Assembly: GCA_030145625.1 (NCBI GenBank)
Contig: JAQYVF010000019.1
Coordinates: forward strand, 1-62,607
Length of the DNA: 62,607 nt
DNA from: Desulfocapsa sp.
Lineage (GTDB): Bacteria; Desulfobacterota; Desulfobulbia; Desulfobulbales; Desulfocapsaceae
Direction of reading: 5' to 3'
Shown: positions 42,995 through 52,527 of the stretch, piece by piece
How the letters are laid out: the number at the start of each line of letters is the position of its first letter
Numbering within the stretch: the stretch's first letter is position 1
Notes under the pieces: generated by a model
The model's database searches: none
What the model was told of the DNA's origin: nothing
Seen by the model: the letters and a program-made list of their open reading frames with translations, nothing else
Translations under genes and position numbers: made by a program

Positions 42995-44701
42995 CTATGG
43001 CATCATAACACCACCATCATAGAGATAGCGTTTGATCTTATGAGTTGCCGTCTTAATAAAGGGCTCCCGTCTTTCCACTATTCGTGTCAAACGTGATGCT
43101 GTTGACAACTGTTCGTTCACCTCCCTGCGCATATCAGCAATCAGAGAGTTTATATATTCACGTTGTTCAACTCGGGACTGCCCCTTAGTCTCTTCATCGA
43201 TAAGCTCATAATCCGGATAAATCCAGCCATCAAGTTTACCGTTATTTTCCACCACCAGGGCCTCCACCACCCACGAATAGGCGTTCAGCTTATGTTCGAT
43301 GGGCTCAGGGTAGACATTCTCACCGTTAGACATGACAATGACATTTTTTGATCTCCCTCGAATATGAAGATTTCCAAATTCATCAAGATAACCCAAGTCA
43401 CCGGTGGCCAGCCAGCCATCTTCGGTAAGTACCTCTGCCGTGGCATCAGGATCATTGCGGTAACCCTGCATAATGTTAGGTCCGCAGCCGTAGATTTCTC
43501 CAATTCCGGTCTGAGGATCTGGATTAACGATCTTGATCTCTACCCCGGAGAAAGGTTTCCCTGCTGAACCAACTACAATGGTGGGATCTCCGGGAGGACC
43601 ACCCGACAAAATAGGTGCCGATTCAGTGAGGCCATAGCCGATAAGATAGGGAAAGTCCGCCTCGTCCAAAAATTTCTCCACCTCAGGATTCAAGGCAGCC
43701 CCCCCAATCCCCATCAGCTTGAGATTTCCGCCAAAGAAATCTATCAGCTTGTCACCAATCTTACGACACACAAACTTTCTTCCAAAGGAAAATCGACAGA
43801 GTAGAGAGAGGAGACGGCTTTTTTCAATCTGAGGCAGGACCCGTTTCTTATAAATCTTTTCCATAATCAGAGGGACCACAAACATCACCTCCGGTTTCTC
43901 ATATTTACAGATTTTCTGGAGAATAGCCGGGGTCGGACTCTTTCCGGCATAGGCAATCCTACAGCCTTTAATCAGAGGAAGAATAAATCCCAGTGTAAAT
44001 TCGTAGGTATGTGACATGGGGAGCACCGAGAGAAAAACCGCCCCACTCTTTATTACCGGAATCATGGCTGCAGCGGAATAGGCATTGGCCGTCAGATTTT
44101 TATGGCTGAGCATCACGGCTTTAGAATAGCCGGAGGTTCCTGAAGTGTAGAGAATGGAGGCAAGATCATCTTCCACAACCTCAGGGAAGGATACGCCCTC
44201 ACCATCCTCCAGTTCTTTCTTCATGACCATCGCCTCCTCCAGATAAGTAGAGAAGGGAACTGCATCCACGACACCCGGAATTCCTTCAGAATCGTCAAGG
44301 GTAATGATCTGCCGCAGCTTTTTTTTGTTCAACTCATAGATTTTTTCAATCTGGCGTTGGGTGATAAAAAGGAGCGGGGCCTCCATTTCATTGAGGATAT
44401 GATGCACATCAGCTTCCGGAAGGTCAGGAAGAATGGGTACTGCAATTGCCCCGACACGAATAATGGCAAAATAAGCCGTCCCCCAATTATGAGAATTCTC
44501 TGCCAGGATCGCCACATGGTCGCCTTTTTTCACCCCTTCTCTCGCCAGGCGAACAGCAAGGGCTGTGATACGCTCATGGAACTCTCCATAAGTCAGAGGA
44601 GTTTCTGTTGCCATTCCTATGGCAGGCTGATCTCGATAACGATCAAGACTGGTATCAAGTATATAATTCAGGGTCATCCGCACATCATTCGAATCCGGCA
44701 T
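42995..44701 (-). CDS. AMP-dependent acyl-CoA synthetase/ligase
   Basis: 568-aa adenylate-forming enzyme. The AMP-binding signature is SILYTSGTSGYSKAVMLSH; further core motifs are GYGLTESAPILSGG, GWLATGDLGYLDEFGNLHI and the C-terminal catalytic lysine region FIKTATHKIKRYL. It activates a fatty or other organic acid to its CoA ester. Next to a FadL-type porin it suggests an uptake-and-activation pair for long-chain fatty acids. The start ATG 44701 has a moderate ribosome binding site (AGAGG) 4 nt before. Confidence 0.9.
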   Translation of the reverse strand: MPDSNDVRMTLNYILDTSLDRYRDQPAIGMATETPLTYGEFHERITALAVRLAREGVKKGDHVAILAENSHNWGTAYFAIIRVGAIAVPILPDLPEADVHHILNEMEAPLLFITQRQIEKIYELNKKKLRQIITLDDSEGIPGVVDAVPFSTYLEEAMVMKKELEDGEGVSFPEVVEDDLASILYTSGTSGYSKAVMLSHKNLTANAYSAAAMIPVIKSGAVFLSVLPMSHTYEFTLGFILPLIKGCRIAYAGKSPTPAILQKICKYEKPEVMFVVPLIMEKIYKKRVLPQIEKSRLLSLLCRFSFGRKFVCRKIGDKLIDFFGGNLKLMGIGGAALNPEVEKFLDEADFPYLIGYGLTESAPILSGGPPGDPTIVVGSAGKPFSGVEIKIVNPDPQTGIGEIYGCGPNIMQGYRNDPDATAEVLTEDGWLATGDLGYLDEFGNLHIRGRSKNVIVMSNGENVYPEPIEHKLNAYSWVVEALVVENNGKLDGWIYPDYELIDEETKGQSRVEQREYINSLIADMRREVNEQLSTASRLTRIVERREPFIKTATHKIKRYLYDGGVMMP

Positions 44702-45066
44702 GAAGCACCTCTAATAAAAAAGATTGTGGCCAAGAGAAGAGAGGAGGGTTTTGGGCTGTTTCGGCAGCCTTTGACATTTTCTCTTCACCAGCAATGAAAT
44801 GAATATTGAGAAAATTGATCGCAAAAGACCTATTTTTTTGGGATGCATAGTACATAAAAGTGAGTTTTTGGTCAATTAAGAACAAAATAGGCGAACAGCA
44901 TACCCGAAAAAAACGCCTTTCTTTCGAGAGGATAGCTATTTTACCTTGACAGAAAAACAAGGGCCATATACAAATTAGGATAAGAAGTAGTTCATTATGG
45001 ACTTATTCTACTTCAAAATATTGAGGTAAAATAGAGGCCACAAATGCATTCAACCAGACGTTCTTT
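44702..45066. other. 365-bp divergent intergenic region (acyl-CoA ligase / D,D-carboxypeptidase)
   Basis: No gene seen. A sigma-70-like promoter faces the carboxypeptidase gene: TTGACA (44946-44951), then TATACA/TACAAA about 15-17 bp on (44967-44974). Otherwise AT-rich with no repeat that I can identify. Confidence 0.5.
44946..44974 (+). promoter_or_regulatory. Sigma-70-like promoter upstream of the D,D-carboxypeptidase
   Basis: Perfect -35 TTGACA followed by a 17-bp spacer and TACAAA (or TATACA with 15 bp). It would start transcription about 85 nt before the ATG at 45067. Confidence 0.5.
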
Positions 45067-46122
45067 ATGTATACACGACACCCTTCTCATATTTTCTTCC
45101 TGCTCCTTTTCGTTACCTTCGTGTTGTCCAGTACAACCCTCTACGGTTCCACACTCCCTGTCCTCAATAACATTACCAAATGGCAGGCAGAAAAATCCAT
45201 ACCCGTCACAGCTTCCCCAAAAGTATCCGTTTCACAAGCGGTATCCTCTACCAGGTCAGCCCCTGTCATTCTCGGAGCGGCTGACGATATCACAAAAACA
45301 AAAAACAGAATTGGCCCTGCTGTCACCGCTGCAACCACCAGAAGACTTGAAAAAAGAATTTCTTCCAGAAGTGCCATTATCATTGATGCCCAAAATGGAA
45401 AAACCCTCTTTGCCAGAAATCCCAACGCACCACGCCAGCCTGCCTCCACCATCAAAGTTTTGACCGGAATGATTGCCCTCAAATCCCTGACCAACAGTGA
45501 AAGCGTCTCTGTGAGTCCTAAGGCGGCACGACAACCCCGATCCAAGATATATCTTGACCAGCGTAAAGTGTACAAGGCAAACGACCTGATCAATGCCGTT
45601 CTCCTGGCCTCAGCCAATGATGCCAGTGTGGCCCTGGCTGAAAAAATCGCAGGCAACGAAAAACAATTTGCCAAGATGATGACCCTACGCGCCAAGCTCT
45701 GGGGTGCCCAACATACTGTATGCAAGACCGCCACAGGACTTACGGCAAAAGGACAAACAAGTACAGCACGTGACCTGGCCACCATCTTTCGGCATGCCAT
45801 GAATGATGAAGAATTCTCCAGCAGAATGAAAAAGATCAAGACTCGTACCACAGACGGTCAACTTCTGCGTAACCACAACAAGGCCCTCTGGCAGGTCAAA
45901 GGAACTCTGGGCGGCAAAACCGGCTACACCAATGCAGCCAGACAAACTTATGTGGGGAAATTCAAGCGGGGGAAAAACGAGATTATTGTTGCCATCATGG
46001 GCAGCGAAACCATGTGGGCGGACATCAAACGACTGGTCGAGTACGGTTTTCAAAAAAAGATAGCCATGTCCAACGAGCATGACACTCTGACAAAAGATAC
46101 GGAACTGATGGCTGAGCTCTAG
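45067..46122 (+). CDS. Serine-type D-Ala-D-Ala carboxypeptidase (S11 family)
   Basis: 351-aa penicillin-binding protein 5/6/DacA-like peptidase that trims the terminal D-Ala of peptidoglycan stem peptides. Signal segment (SHIFFLLLFVTFVLSSTTLYG), then a ~75-residue Ser/Lys-rich linker. Catalytic motifs: SxxK as S127-T-I-K130 (PASTIKVLTGMIALKS), SAN at 182-184 (LLASANDASVALAEK) and KTG (GGKTGYTNAARQTYVGKF). No C-terminal amphipathic anchor is obvious, which differs from PBP5, and the protein may be soluble in the periplasm or attached by its N-terminus. Confidence 0.9.
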   Translation: MYTRHPSHIFFLLLFVTFVLSSTTLYGSTLPVLNNITKWQAEKSIPVTASPKVSVSQAVSSTRSAPVILGAADDITKTKNRIGPAVTAATTRRLEKRISSRSAIIIDAQNGKTLFARNPNAPRQPASTIKVLTGMIALKSLTNSESVSVSPKAARQPRSKIYLDQRKVYKANDLINAVLLASANDASVALAEKIAGNEKQFAKMMTLRAKLWGAQHTVCKTATGLTAKGQTSTARDLATIFRHAMNDEEFSSRMKKIKTRTTDGQLLRNHNKALWQVKGTLGGKTGYTNAARQTYVGKFKRGKNEIIVAIMGSETMWADIKRLVEYGFQKKIAMSNEHDTLTKDTELMAEL

Positions 46123-46247
46123 AAACACGCATGCCTTCTCCAGCTTTCCCCAAGAGTTGCTCCATACCCTTGAGAAGTATTTCTCTTAACCAGACTGCCT
46201 TTCTGTGCAGTGATCTGTGATAGCTTCTGTGGTTGCGAACACTTACA

Positions 46248-49241
46248 TCACAACCTTCGTACCCCCTCCACAGTCAGAGTAATGGCACCATATTCTTCTT
46301 CCACCCTCCCCCGCAGCATATAAGGACACCCTGCAAAAAGATGTGAGGCATAGCGGCGATACACCCTGGGGAAAAAGGTTGTTTCCACCACCCCGGTTTC
46401 ATCCTCAAAGGTCAGAAATTCCATAGCCTCTCCGCTCTTTGTCGATACCAGCTTGCCACTGAGCAGCCATCCGGCAAATGAAACCTGTTTCCCTTTGCAG
46501 TGGACCAACTCAGAGGCACGGGTCCGTCCCTGCAACTTGACACCGCACAGCAACAGCGGATGTCCCTTGCAAAAAAATCCGAGCATTCGATATTCCCGAC
46601 GCAACAACTCTCTTGGGGCAAGTGGTTGCAGGTGGGGGGCATCAGGAAGCTGCACACCAAACAGAGGAGTGCTCTTCTGCCTCCTGGCAAGGCAATGAAA
46701 CTGGGAAAGTTCCCAGAAAAGCCTGGTTCGGTTCTTCTCTGTTGTCACCCCATCTAAAGCTCCTGCCTGAATCAAGGCCCTGGACTCATCTTTTGGCGGC
46801 TGAACTCGCTGCCAGAAATCAACGCCGGAAGTATATGACTGTTTCTGCCTGCATTTGATTATCCTCCCCATCACCTCTGTTGAAATACCTTTCACCGCCA
46901 TCAGTCCCACTCGGATACTTTTTTTGCTGCCCTTCCCCTTCCAGCGAATTTCACTCTCATTGACACAGGGAGGCAAGACCCTCAGCCCCAAACGCTTTGC
47001 TTCCGAGACATAGGCGAAGGTTGAGTAATAGCCTCCCTGGTTAGAAATCACTGCGGCCATAAACTCTGCAGGATAGTGTGTCTTGAGCCAGGCGGCCTGA
47101 AAGGAAACCCTGGCATACGAGGCAGAGTGTGGTTTGCAGAACGAGTAGCCGTCAAAACTCATCATCATCTGCCATAGTTTTTTCCGCGTTTCCGCATCCA
47201 CTCCCCGGGCAGCACAGCCCCCGTCAAACTCCTGCTGATAATCTCGCAGGCGCAGCTCTCTATCCTTCTTGGAAAGCACTTTACGCAAACCGTCTGCCCG
47301 GGCATGACTAAACCCGGCAAGGGCCACCGCCACCCGCGACACATCCTCCTGATAGACCATGAGCCCGAAGGTCTCATCCAAGACCTCGGCCAACTGAGGG
47401 TGGAGATGCAGCCATTCGCCTCCATGCAGGCGGCGTACATATTCACGAACAAAATCATTGGCTGCCGGGCGAATGATTGAGGACTGAAGAACGAGTTGCT
47501 CAAAATCGCCTGTGCCTGCCTTTTGCTGAAGCAGCCGCATGGCAGGGCTTTCAATATAAAAGCAGCCCATGGTCCGCCCTTCAGCCACCGTCTTTCTGGT
47601 CTGAATATCATCTTCCGGCTGCCAATACTCCTCATCAAAACTGCAACCACTCTCCTCTATGGCTGCAATAGTATCGCGAATTACGCCCAGACTGCGATTC
47701 CCCAGAAGATCGATCTTCACCAGCCCTGCCTCTTCTGCCGAATCTTTATCCCACTGAATCACCGGTACCCCCTTGGCAGCAGTCTCCACAGGCACATAAT
47801 CCGTCACTGCCCCAGGAGTAATAACCACACCGCCTGGGTGGACTGAGATATGACGGGGGATACCAATCAACCGAGAAGCCAAGGCAACGATCTGGGGCCA
47901 GGGAGAAACAAGTTTTTCTCCTTTTAAGGCCGGCAGATTCTGCAGGCTTGAGAGCAGTGTTTTCCCACGCTCCCGGCGCAGACCGGAGATGCGTTTGCTT
48001 AGACCTGAGATCTCCCCCGGAGGCATCCCAAATGCCTTTGCAGTTTCCCGTATGGCCATTCGCGGTTGAAAACAGACATGGGTGGAAACCATGGCCGCAT
48101 GACTGCCATACTCTTGTAAAACCTGATCCAGCACCGCATCCCTCTCATCCCAGGCAAAATCGATGTCGATATCCGGAGGATCGAGGCGACCAGGATTCAA
48201 AAAACGTTCAAAATAAAGATTGTGTTTGAGGGGACAGACATTTGTAATCTCCAGGCAATAGGCCACCAATGAGGCAGCACCGGAACCCCGTCCGCAGATG
48301 CGGGCAGGACGGTGATTCTTCTTTCCCTGGGAACGATGGACAATATCCCGCACCACGAGGAAGTAGGAGGAAAAGCCCATGGAATCAATGACCCGCAACT
48401 CATACTCCAGCCGCTCCACCACGGCCTCGGAAAGATCAGTACCGTAACGTTTACAGGCCCCTCTGTAGGCATCCCGATGCAAAGCCGCAGCCACATCTTG
48501 TCCCTTCCCCTTCCAGGGAGGCATGACAATCCCGAAGCTGGGCCCGGAAAAACTGCAGCGCTCAGCAAGATGACGGCTGGCAGCCACCACTCCCGGCCAG
48601 ACGGCAAAGCGATCCCGATAGACGCTCGGGGCCTCCAGCCAGGCTGGAACAGGTCTGCCCTTTTCTGTTTCCGGCTCCAGGCGACTATTGGTCCTGATCG
48701 CCTGCATAAGCAGGAAAAGATCTCTGTCTTTTTCCTCGCCCAGGGCGGCAGCGGGTGTGGCCACCGCTGGGATATTACGTCCCTCCGCCCATCTCCGCAA
48801 CCGTCCCCCCTGCTCCGTGGGCCAGCTCCCCAGATCTGCGGCCAGATCTATCCCCTGCTTCTGCAGACTCTGCAAAAGTACAGAAGAACGAGACAACACA
48901 AGAAGTCCATCACCATATTCCCCAACTTGCTTCTCCAGAGAAAAATTCCCTGCCCTTTTTCTCCTACTTATCAAATTGCATAAATTGATATAACCAGTAG
49001 AATCCTTCACCAGACAGATAACCCGCTCGTCACTTCCCGGCTCAGTTATTTCCGCCCCCACCAACGGTCGCAGTTTTTCCTGTTTACAGGCCGCAAGAAA
49101 AGGCCAGAGACCGGAGAGGGTATCGCAGTCGGTGAGGGCCAGCCCTGAATAGCCAAGTTCCTTTGCCAACTGGCAAAGCCTGGCCGGAGAACTTGTCCCC
49201 CGCATCAAAGAATAATAGGAATGAAGTGAGAGAGGAAACAT
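46248..49241 (-). CDS. dnaE2: Error-prone DNA polymerase DnaE2 (ImuC)
   Basis: 997-aa C-family polymerase, shorter than replicative DnaE. It opens with the PHP domain (FPLSLHSYYSLMRGTSSP, then GYSGLALTDCDTLSG), the polymerase palm acidic motif near PPDIDIDFAWDERD, GHARADGLRKVLSKK-like SHARADGLRKVLSKKDREL, and C-terminal OB-fold VSFAGWLLSGKLVSTKSGEAMEFLTFED. DnaE2/ImuC proteins copy damaged DNA together with ImuB in the SOS response. It is the last gene of the lexA-DUF72-imuB-dnaE2 set; the 132-bp gap before it starts with a MITE-like remnant, so a separate promoter is possible. Confidence 0.9.
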   Translation of the reverse strand: MFPLSLHSYYSLMRGTSSPARLCQLAKELGYSGLALTDCDTLSGLWPFLAACKQEKLRPLVGAEITEPGSDERVICLVKDSTGYINLCNLISRRKRAGNFSLEKQVGEYGDGLLVLSRSSVLLQSLQKQGIDLAADLGSWPTEQGGRLRRWAEGRNIPAVATPAAALGEEKDRDLFLLMQAIRTNSRLEPETEKGRPVPAWLEAPSVYRDRFAVWPGVVAASRHLAERCSFSGPSFGIVMPPWKGKGQDVAAALHRDAYRGACKRYGTDLSEAVVERLEYELRVIDSMGFSSYFLVVRDIVHRSQGKKNHRPARICGRGSGAASLVAYCLEITNVCPLKHNLYFERFLNPGRLDPPDIDIDFAWDERDAVLDQVLQEYGSHAAMVSTHVCFQPRMAIRETAKAFGMPPGEISGLSKRISGLRRERGKTLLSSLQNLPALKGEKLVSPWPQIVALASRLIGIPRHISVHPGGVVITPGAVTDYVPVETAAKGVPVIQWDKDSAEEAGLVKIDLLGNRSLGVIRDTIAAIEESGCSFDEEYWQPEDDIQTRKTVAEGRTMGCFYIESPAMRLLQQKAGTGDFEQLVLQSSIIRPAANDFVREYVRRLHGGEWLHLHPQLAEVLDETFGLMVYQEDVSRVAVALAGFSHARADGLRKVLSKKDRELRLRDYQQEFDGGCAARGVDAETRKKLWQMMMSFDGYSFCKPHSASYARVSFQAAWLKTHYPAEFMAAVISNQGGYYSTFAYVSEAKRLGLRVLPPCVNESEIRWKGKGSKKSIRVGLMAVKGISTEVMGRIIKCRQKQSYTSGVDFWQRVQPPKDESRALIQAGALDGVTTEKNRTRLFWELSQFHCLARRQKSTPLFGVQLPDAPHLQPLAPRELLRREYRMLGFFCKGHPLLLCGVKLQGRTRASELVHCKGKQVSFAGWLLSGKLVSTKSGEAMEFLTFEDETGVVETTFFPRVYRRYASHLFAGCPYMLRGRVEEEYGAITLTVEGVRRL

Positions 49242-49262
49242 AAGGGTACCTTGAAAAATCAG
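49242..49262 (+). repeat. Remnant of a MITE-like element end
   Basis: AAGGGTACCTTGAAAAATCA matches the left end of MITE-like copies 1 and 2, and then diverges. It directly abuts the dnaE2 start. Similar short end-like pieces occur at 51403-51414, 52131-52147 and 62223-62239, always in intergenic DNA. Confidence 0.45.
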
Positions 49263-49373
49263 GCTGAAGGAAAAGACTATGACTACCAGCTGGAGTTACT
49301 GTCGTTTGTTACCTGGAAAGACCACTATGGTCCAAGAACATTGTTGCTGCTTCAGCCTCTCTGCCCCCTTACC

Positions 49374-50543
49374 TTATAAGGCTGTTCCCAGGCGGAGAGA
49401 ACCACTCCCGAACCTGGCGCAAACCGCATCCATGGCAGTTACCATCTTTTCCTGCTGCAATTCCCGGCATGAACGCAGGACAAAGAGGGTCTGCTGCCGT
49501 GAACGGGGCAGGAGTCGATCGCAGGCCAAAACACAACTACGGATCCGAATACGTCGCTGCCAGGCCCGGCTCAAAGCAGTCAATGCCAATTGCCGGAGAT
49601 GGAAATCATTATCCGTCCCTCCTGCCTGTGTTGCCTGCCGCACCGCAACTCTCCCATCACTATAGGTCAGGGAAACTCCGATCCGCTGACCGACCTTTCC
49701 CTCCTGGCGCAACTGCCTACCTATTTCATGCACCAGAGAAGTGAGAACACCTTGCAGCTCACGTTGTTCAACGACATCCCCCTCAAAATGATACTCACGT
49801 GAGAACTTGGTGTCTGCGGTCCCTCCAGGCAGAACAGGCGTCCTATCCTGCCCCCGGCTCGCATCATACAGGTATTCGCCCCGTCCCCGAAAAGGAACTG
49901 CCAGCTGTTCCCGATTCAACTGCGCCAGCTGTCCAATACGTTCCAGATTAAAATCCCGTAATAAGCCAACCTCCTTGCAACTGAGTCCGGGAAGCAGCGA
50001 CAATGGCAAAGGAGCCAAAAATTCTGCCTCTTCGCCAGCACCAACGATATATTCCCCCAGTGGCCGAACCATTCTCGAGGCCACCTTTGAGACCAGCTTA
50101 TTAGAGGCCAGGCTCCACACCGGATCCAGGCCGAGTTCCTTCAACACCTGCTTACGCAATCTCCAGGCAATATCCGGGGCAGGACCAAAAAGCCGATGGG
50201 TACCGGTAACATCCATAAAAAGATGTCCATCCTCCTCTCCCTGCTCAAGCAGTGGTGTATAGTGAATGACCTTGCTCACCAGAGCACCCATGGCCTTACG
50301 ATAGAGCTTGTGCCTGGGCATCAGGATCCTGGCCCGCCGACAATAGCGCCGTGCCCGGTCCAGTCGCATTCCTTTACGCACCCCATCCCCATAGGCCTCT
50401 TCACTCATATCATAGACCAGAGCTCTGGCCGCCTGTTGGGGAGCAACGATTATGGGCATTCGTTTCAGGGAACTGTCCTGAAGCCTTTCCACAGCCACCG
50501 CAAAATCAGTGACATTCAGATGAATGATGGATCTATCCAGCAT
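49374..50543 (-). CDS. imuB: Catalytically altered Y-family polymerase-like protein (ImuB)
   Basis: 389-aa Y-family (DinB-like) protein. The first metal-binding motif of Pol IV (HVDMDAFFA...E) reads HLNVTDFAVAVE here, so the catalytic Asp is Asn. The second motif, normally SxDEAFLD, reads DGHLFMDVTG, so the Asp-Glu pair is lost. Such loss is the hallmark of ImuB, an inactive Y-family scaffold that brings DnaE2 to the clamp. It is shorter than typical ImuB (about 500 aa). The start is ATG 50543 (ACAGGAG upstream); the GTG at 50561 overlaps the previous gene. It follows the DUF72 gene by 14 nt, so they are likely co-transcribed. Confidence 0.83.
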   Translation of the reverse strand: MLDRSIIHLNVTDFAVAVERLQDSSLKRMPIIVAPQQAARALVYDMSEEAYGDGVRKGMRLDRARRYCRRARILMPRHKLYRKAMGALVSKVIHYTPLLEQGEEDGHLFMDVTGTHRLFGPAPDIAWRLRKQVLKELGLDPVWSLASNKLVSKVASRMVRPLGEYIVGAGEEAEFLAPLPLSLLPGLSCKEVGLLRDFNLERIGQLAQLNREQLAVPFRGRGEYLYDASRGQDRTPVLPGGTADTKFSREYHFEGDVVEQRELQGVLTSLVHEIGRQLRQEGKVGQRIGVSLTYSDGRVAVRQATQAGGTDNDFHLRQLALTALSRAWQRRIRIRSCVLACDRLLPRSRQQTLFVLRSCRELQQEKMVTAMDAVCARFGSGSLRLGTAL

Positions 50544-50557
50544 CCCGCTCACTCCTG

Positions 50558-51382
50558 TCACAGAATTTCTCTCAGCAGAGCGGCGTTCTCCGGTGCCTGG
50601 GCACGAACATGATTGTTAAAAAAAAGCATGCCCCGATTCGCCTGTGAACGCAGGGAAGAAAGATAACGACCATTCCATTCCTGCAATTCTTCCGCAGAAT
50701 AGGAATAATCAAATTTCTTCTGCATATTACCGGACTTCCAGCCCTGACAATTACGGCCATGGAAGCGGACAAAAAAGAAAGAGGGGTTCGTGACAATATC
50801 CAGACAGGGAAAGAGGCCGGGCAGAGAGGGTCCATCCACAGTCACCAGGGTCACCTGCCTGCGTTGCAATTCGGCAAAAACAGAATCCTTGGCCCATGAG
50901 ACATGACGGAATTCCACCGCCAGAGGAAAGCCCTGCAACCCGTCCAGGAGCTGCGCCAGATAATATCGATTATTCCGGGTCCGCTCAAAATTCGGCGGTA
51001 ATTGTATAAGGATGGCTGCAAGCTGTCTCTGCAGAGGCTTAATCCCCTCCCGGTACTGCTTCAACTCCTGTCGCCAGTCCCTATCCCGCTCATGAGTGAG
51101 GGTCCGCGTCAACTTGGCAGCAAAGAGAAAACTGTCCGGGGCCTTAGCAATCATACGACTGATGGCCTCAGCTCGGATCATCTGATACCAGGTATAGTTC
51201 AATTCGACTATGGGAAAGGCGTCAGCGTAAAGGGGCAGCATCTGCGGAGCCCGAGTCCCCCGGGGATAAAAACCGCTATCCACCCACTCGGTATAAGAAT
51301 AGCCGCTGGTGCCTATCAGGACAGGGCAGAGAGTATCTTTTCTCTCAACCACTCCTCTTTTCTGTTCCACGACTTCACTCAT
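50558..51382 (-). CDS. DUF72 (YecE-like) TIM-barrel protein in the mutasome operon
   Basis: 274-aa DUF72 protein: LIGTSGYSYTEWVDSGFYP opening, PIVELNYTWYQ, LAVEFRHVSW, and the C-terminal FFNNHVRAQAPENA. DUF72 proteins have an endonuclease-IV-like barrel but an unproven function. It takes the place that imuA normally has between lexA and imuB. It lies 29 nt downstream of lexA and 14 nt upstream of imuB, so all three form one transcription unit. A DNA-repair role is an inference from this position. Confidence 0.9.
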   Translation of the reverse strand: MSEVVEQKRGVVERKDTLCPVLIGTSGYSYTEWVDSGFYPRGTRAPQMLPLYADAFPIVELNYTWYQMIRAEAISRMIAKAPDSFLFAAKLTRTLTHERDRDWRQELKQYREGIKPLQRQLAAILIQLPPNFERTRNNRYYLAQLLDGLQGFPLAVEFRHVSWAKDSVFAELQRRQVTLVTVDGPSLPGLFPCLDIVTNPSFFFVRFHGRNCQGWKSGNMQKKFDYSYSAEELQEWNGRYLSSLRSQANRGMLFFNNHVRAQAPENAALLREIL

Positions 51383-51411
51383 CAGCTAACCATAACAACG
51401 ATAAAGGTGGC

Positions 51412-52044
51412 CTAACGTGATACGTGGTCAAAACTACTTCGGATCACGCCCACCACCTTGCCCTGCACCAGGAGATCGGAAAATGGATACCGGGTTGGCT
51501 TGAATTTTTTGTTTTCCGGGTGTAACTCAATGTAATCAGTCCCCAGAAAAAAACGCTTTACCGTGGCCTCTTCCTCCTGAATGAGTACGGCAACAATCTC
51601 TCCGTTTTCTGCATACTGCCTGGGTTCACAGATCACCAGGTCTCCATCCAATATACCGGCATCCTGCATGGAATATCCCTGAATGCGCAGACAAAAGAGA
51701 TTACTTCCGGGAAAAAGATCCCCATCCACAACCACAGAGCCGTCCCATTCCTGCTGGGCATACATGGGCAGACCGGCAGTGATTCGTCCCACCACGGGTA
51801 ATTCCCGAACTCGTCCGCTTCTTCCCTGCACAGCCTGTTGCGGCAGAATACGGATAGAACGGCTGTAATGCCCTTCCCGTTCAATCACCCTCTTTCGTTC
51901 CAACTGGCTAATCAACTGGGCCACTGCATTACGACTGACGCCAAGATCATCTGCCGCCTGCCGCAGACTGGGTGCACGTCCATCCTCCTCCAGATTTTCC
52001 TGAAGGTAATCAAAGAGCAGTTGCTGTTTTTTGGTTAAATCCAT
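51412..52044 (-). CDS. lexA: LexA-type SOS repressor
   Basis: 210-aa LexA. N-terminal winged helix (APSLRQAADDLGVSRNAVAQLISQLERK), self-cleavage site A90-G91 (GRITAGLPMYA), catalytic S125 (GYSMQDAGI) and K163 (ATVKRFF). The DNA-recognition helix differs from E. coli LexA, as expected for a lineage with a different box. The start has AAGGAGAG 5 nt upstream. It is the first gene of the mutagenesis operon and its promoter carries a palindrome that it probably binds. Confidence 0.93.
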   Translation of the reverse strand: MDLTKKQQLLFDYLQENLEEDGRAPSLRQAADDLGVSRNAVAQLISQLERKRVIEREGHYSRSIRILPQQAVQGRSGRVRELPVVGRITAGLPMYAQQEWDGSVVVDGDLFPGSNLFCLRIQGYSMQDAGILDGDLVICEPRQYAENGEIVAVLIQEEEATVKRFFLGTDYIELHPENKKFKPTRYPFSDLLVQGKVVGVIRSSFDHVSR

Positions 52045-52527
52045 CCTCTCTCCTTTTTGTACATGTACTTATACCTATTACACCACACTCAGCAATAATG
52101 TCAATGTACTTTCCCTCAAAAAAGCAGACTGAAGGTGGCCTGAAAATCCCACGACACCTACACAAACCTTTTTCGAAGCACATGAAAACCGCAATACTGG
52201 CGATAACTCAACAACAAACAATCTTCTCCATACATAAGAACTGATTTATCCACGAATACCCCCTTCGCATCTCAACCGGACAAAGTGCCCGCAGCAGACA
52301 TTGTTCCCGGATAAACCCACTCCTACAAAGAGTTATTTCATGTAACTTCTGTAACCAAACTTTGCAGCCTGCGTTTAATAAGTATAACAAACAGTTTGAG
52401 GTTACTCAGCTGGACAAAGTCTATTCCCGCACCATGCCTTGAAGTTGCCCAAACTGTCTTATTGAGCACATTTCTGCAGCAAATAAACGTTGCCGAGGTG
52501 TAACTTACAAAAACAAGGAGATCTTCT
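52045..52527. other. 483-bp intergenic region with the lexA promoter
   Basis: Contains the lexA promoter and palindrome (52059-52104), and a MITE-like end remnant (GAAGGTGGCCTGAAAATC near 52131). The remaining ~380 bp up to the secreted protein at 52528 holds no convincing gene, only short frames, and no repeat I can identify. A ribosome binding site AAGGAG precedes 52528. Confidence 0.5.
52059..52104 (-). promoter_or_regulatory. lexA promoter with candidate LexA box
   Basis: On the minus strand: TTGACA (-35, 52099-52104), 18 bp, TAATAG (-10, 52075-52080), then the perfect palindrome GTACATGTAC (52059-52068) just downstream, where repressor binding would block transcription. A half-match AGTACAT lies also at the -35 (52104-52110). 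The box differs from the E. coli, Bacillus and Geobacter LexA boxes I know. Confidence 0.55.

Noticed and set aside
41646-44701. FadL plus acyl-CoA ligase as a novel uptake system
   Set aside because: The pair is a common fatty-acid uptake and activation combination; nothing unusual was seen.
45141-45851. 236-codon minus-strand frame inside the carboxypeptidase gene
   Set aside because: Antisense shadow; plus-strand frame has SxxK, SAN and KTG motifs.
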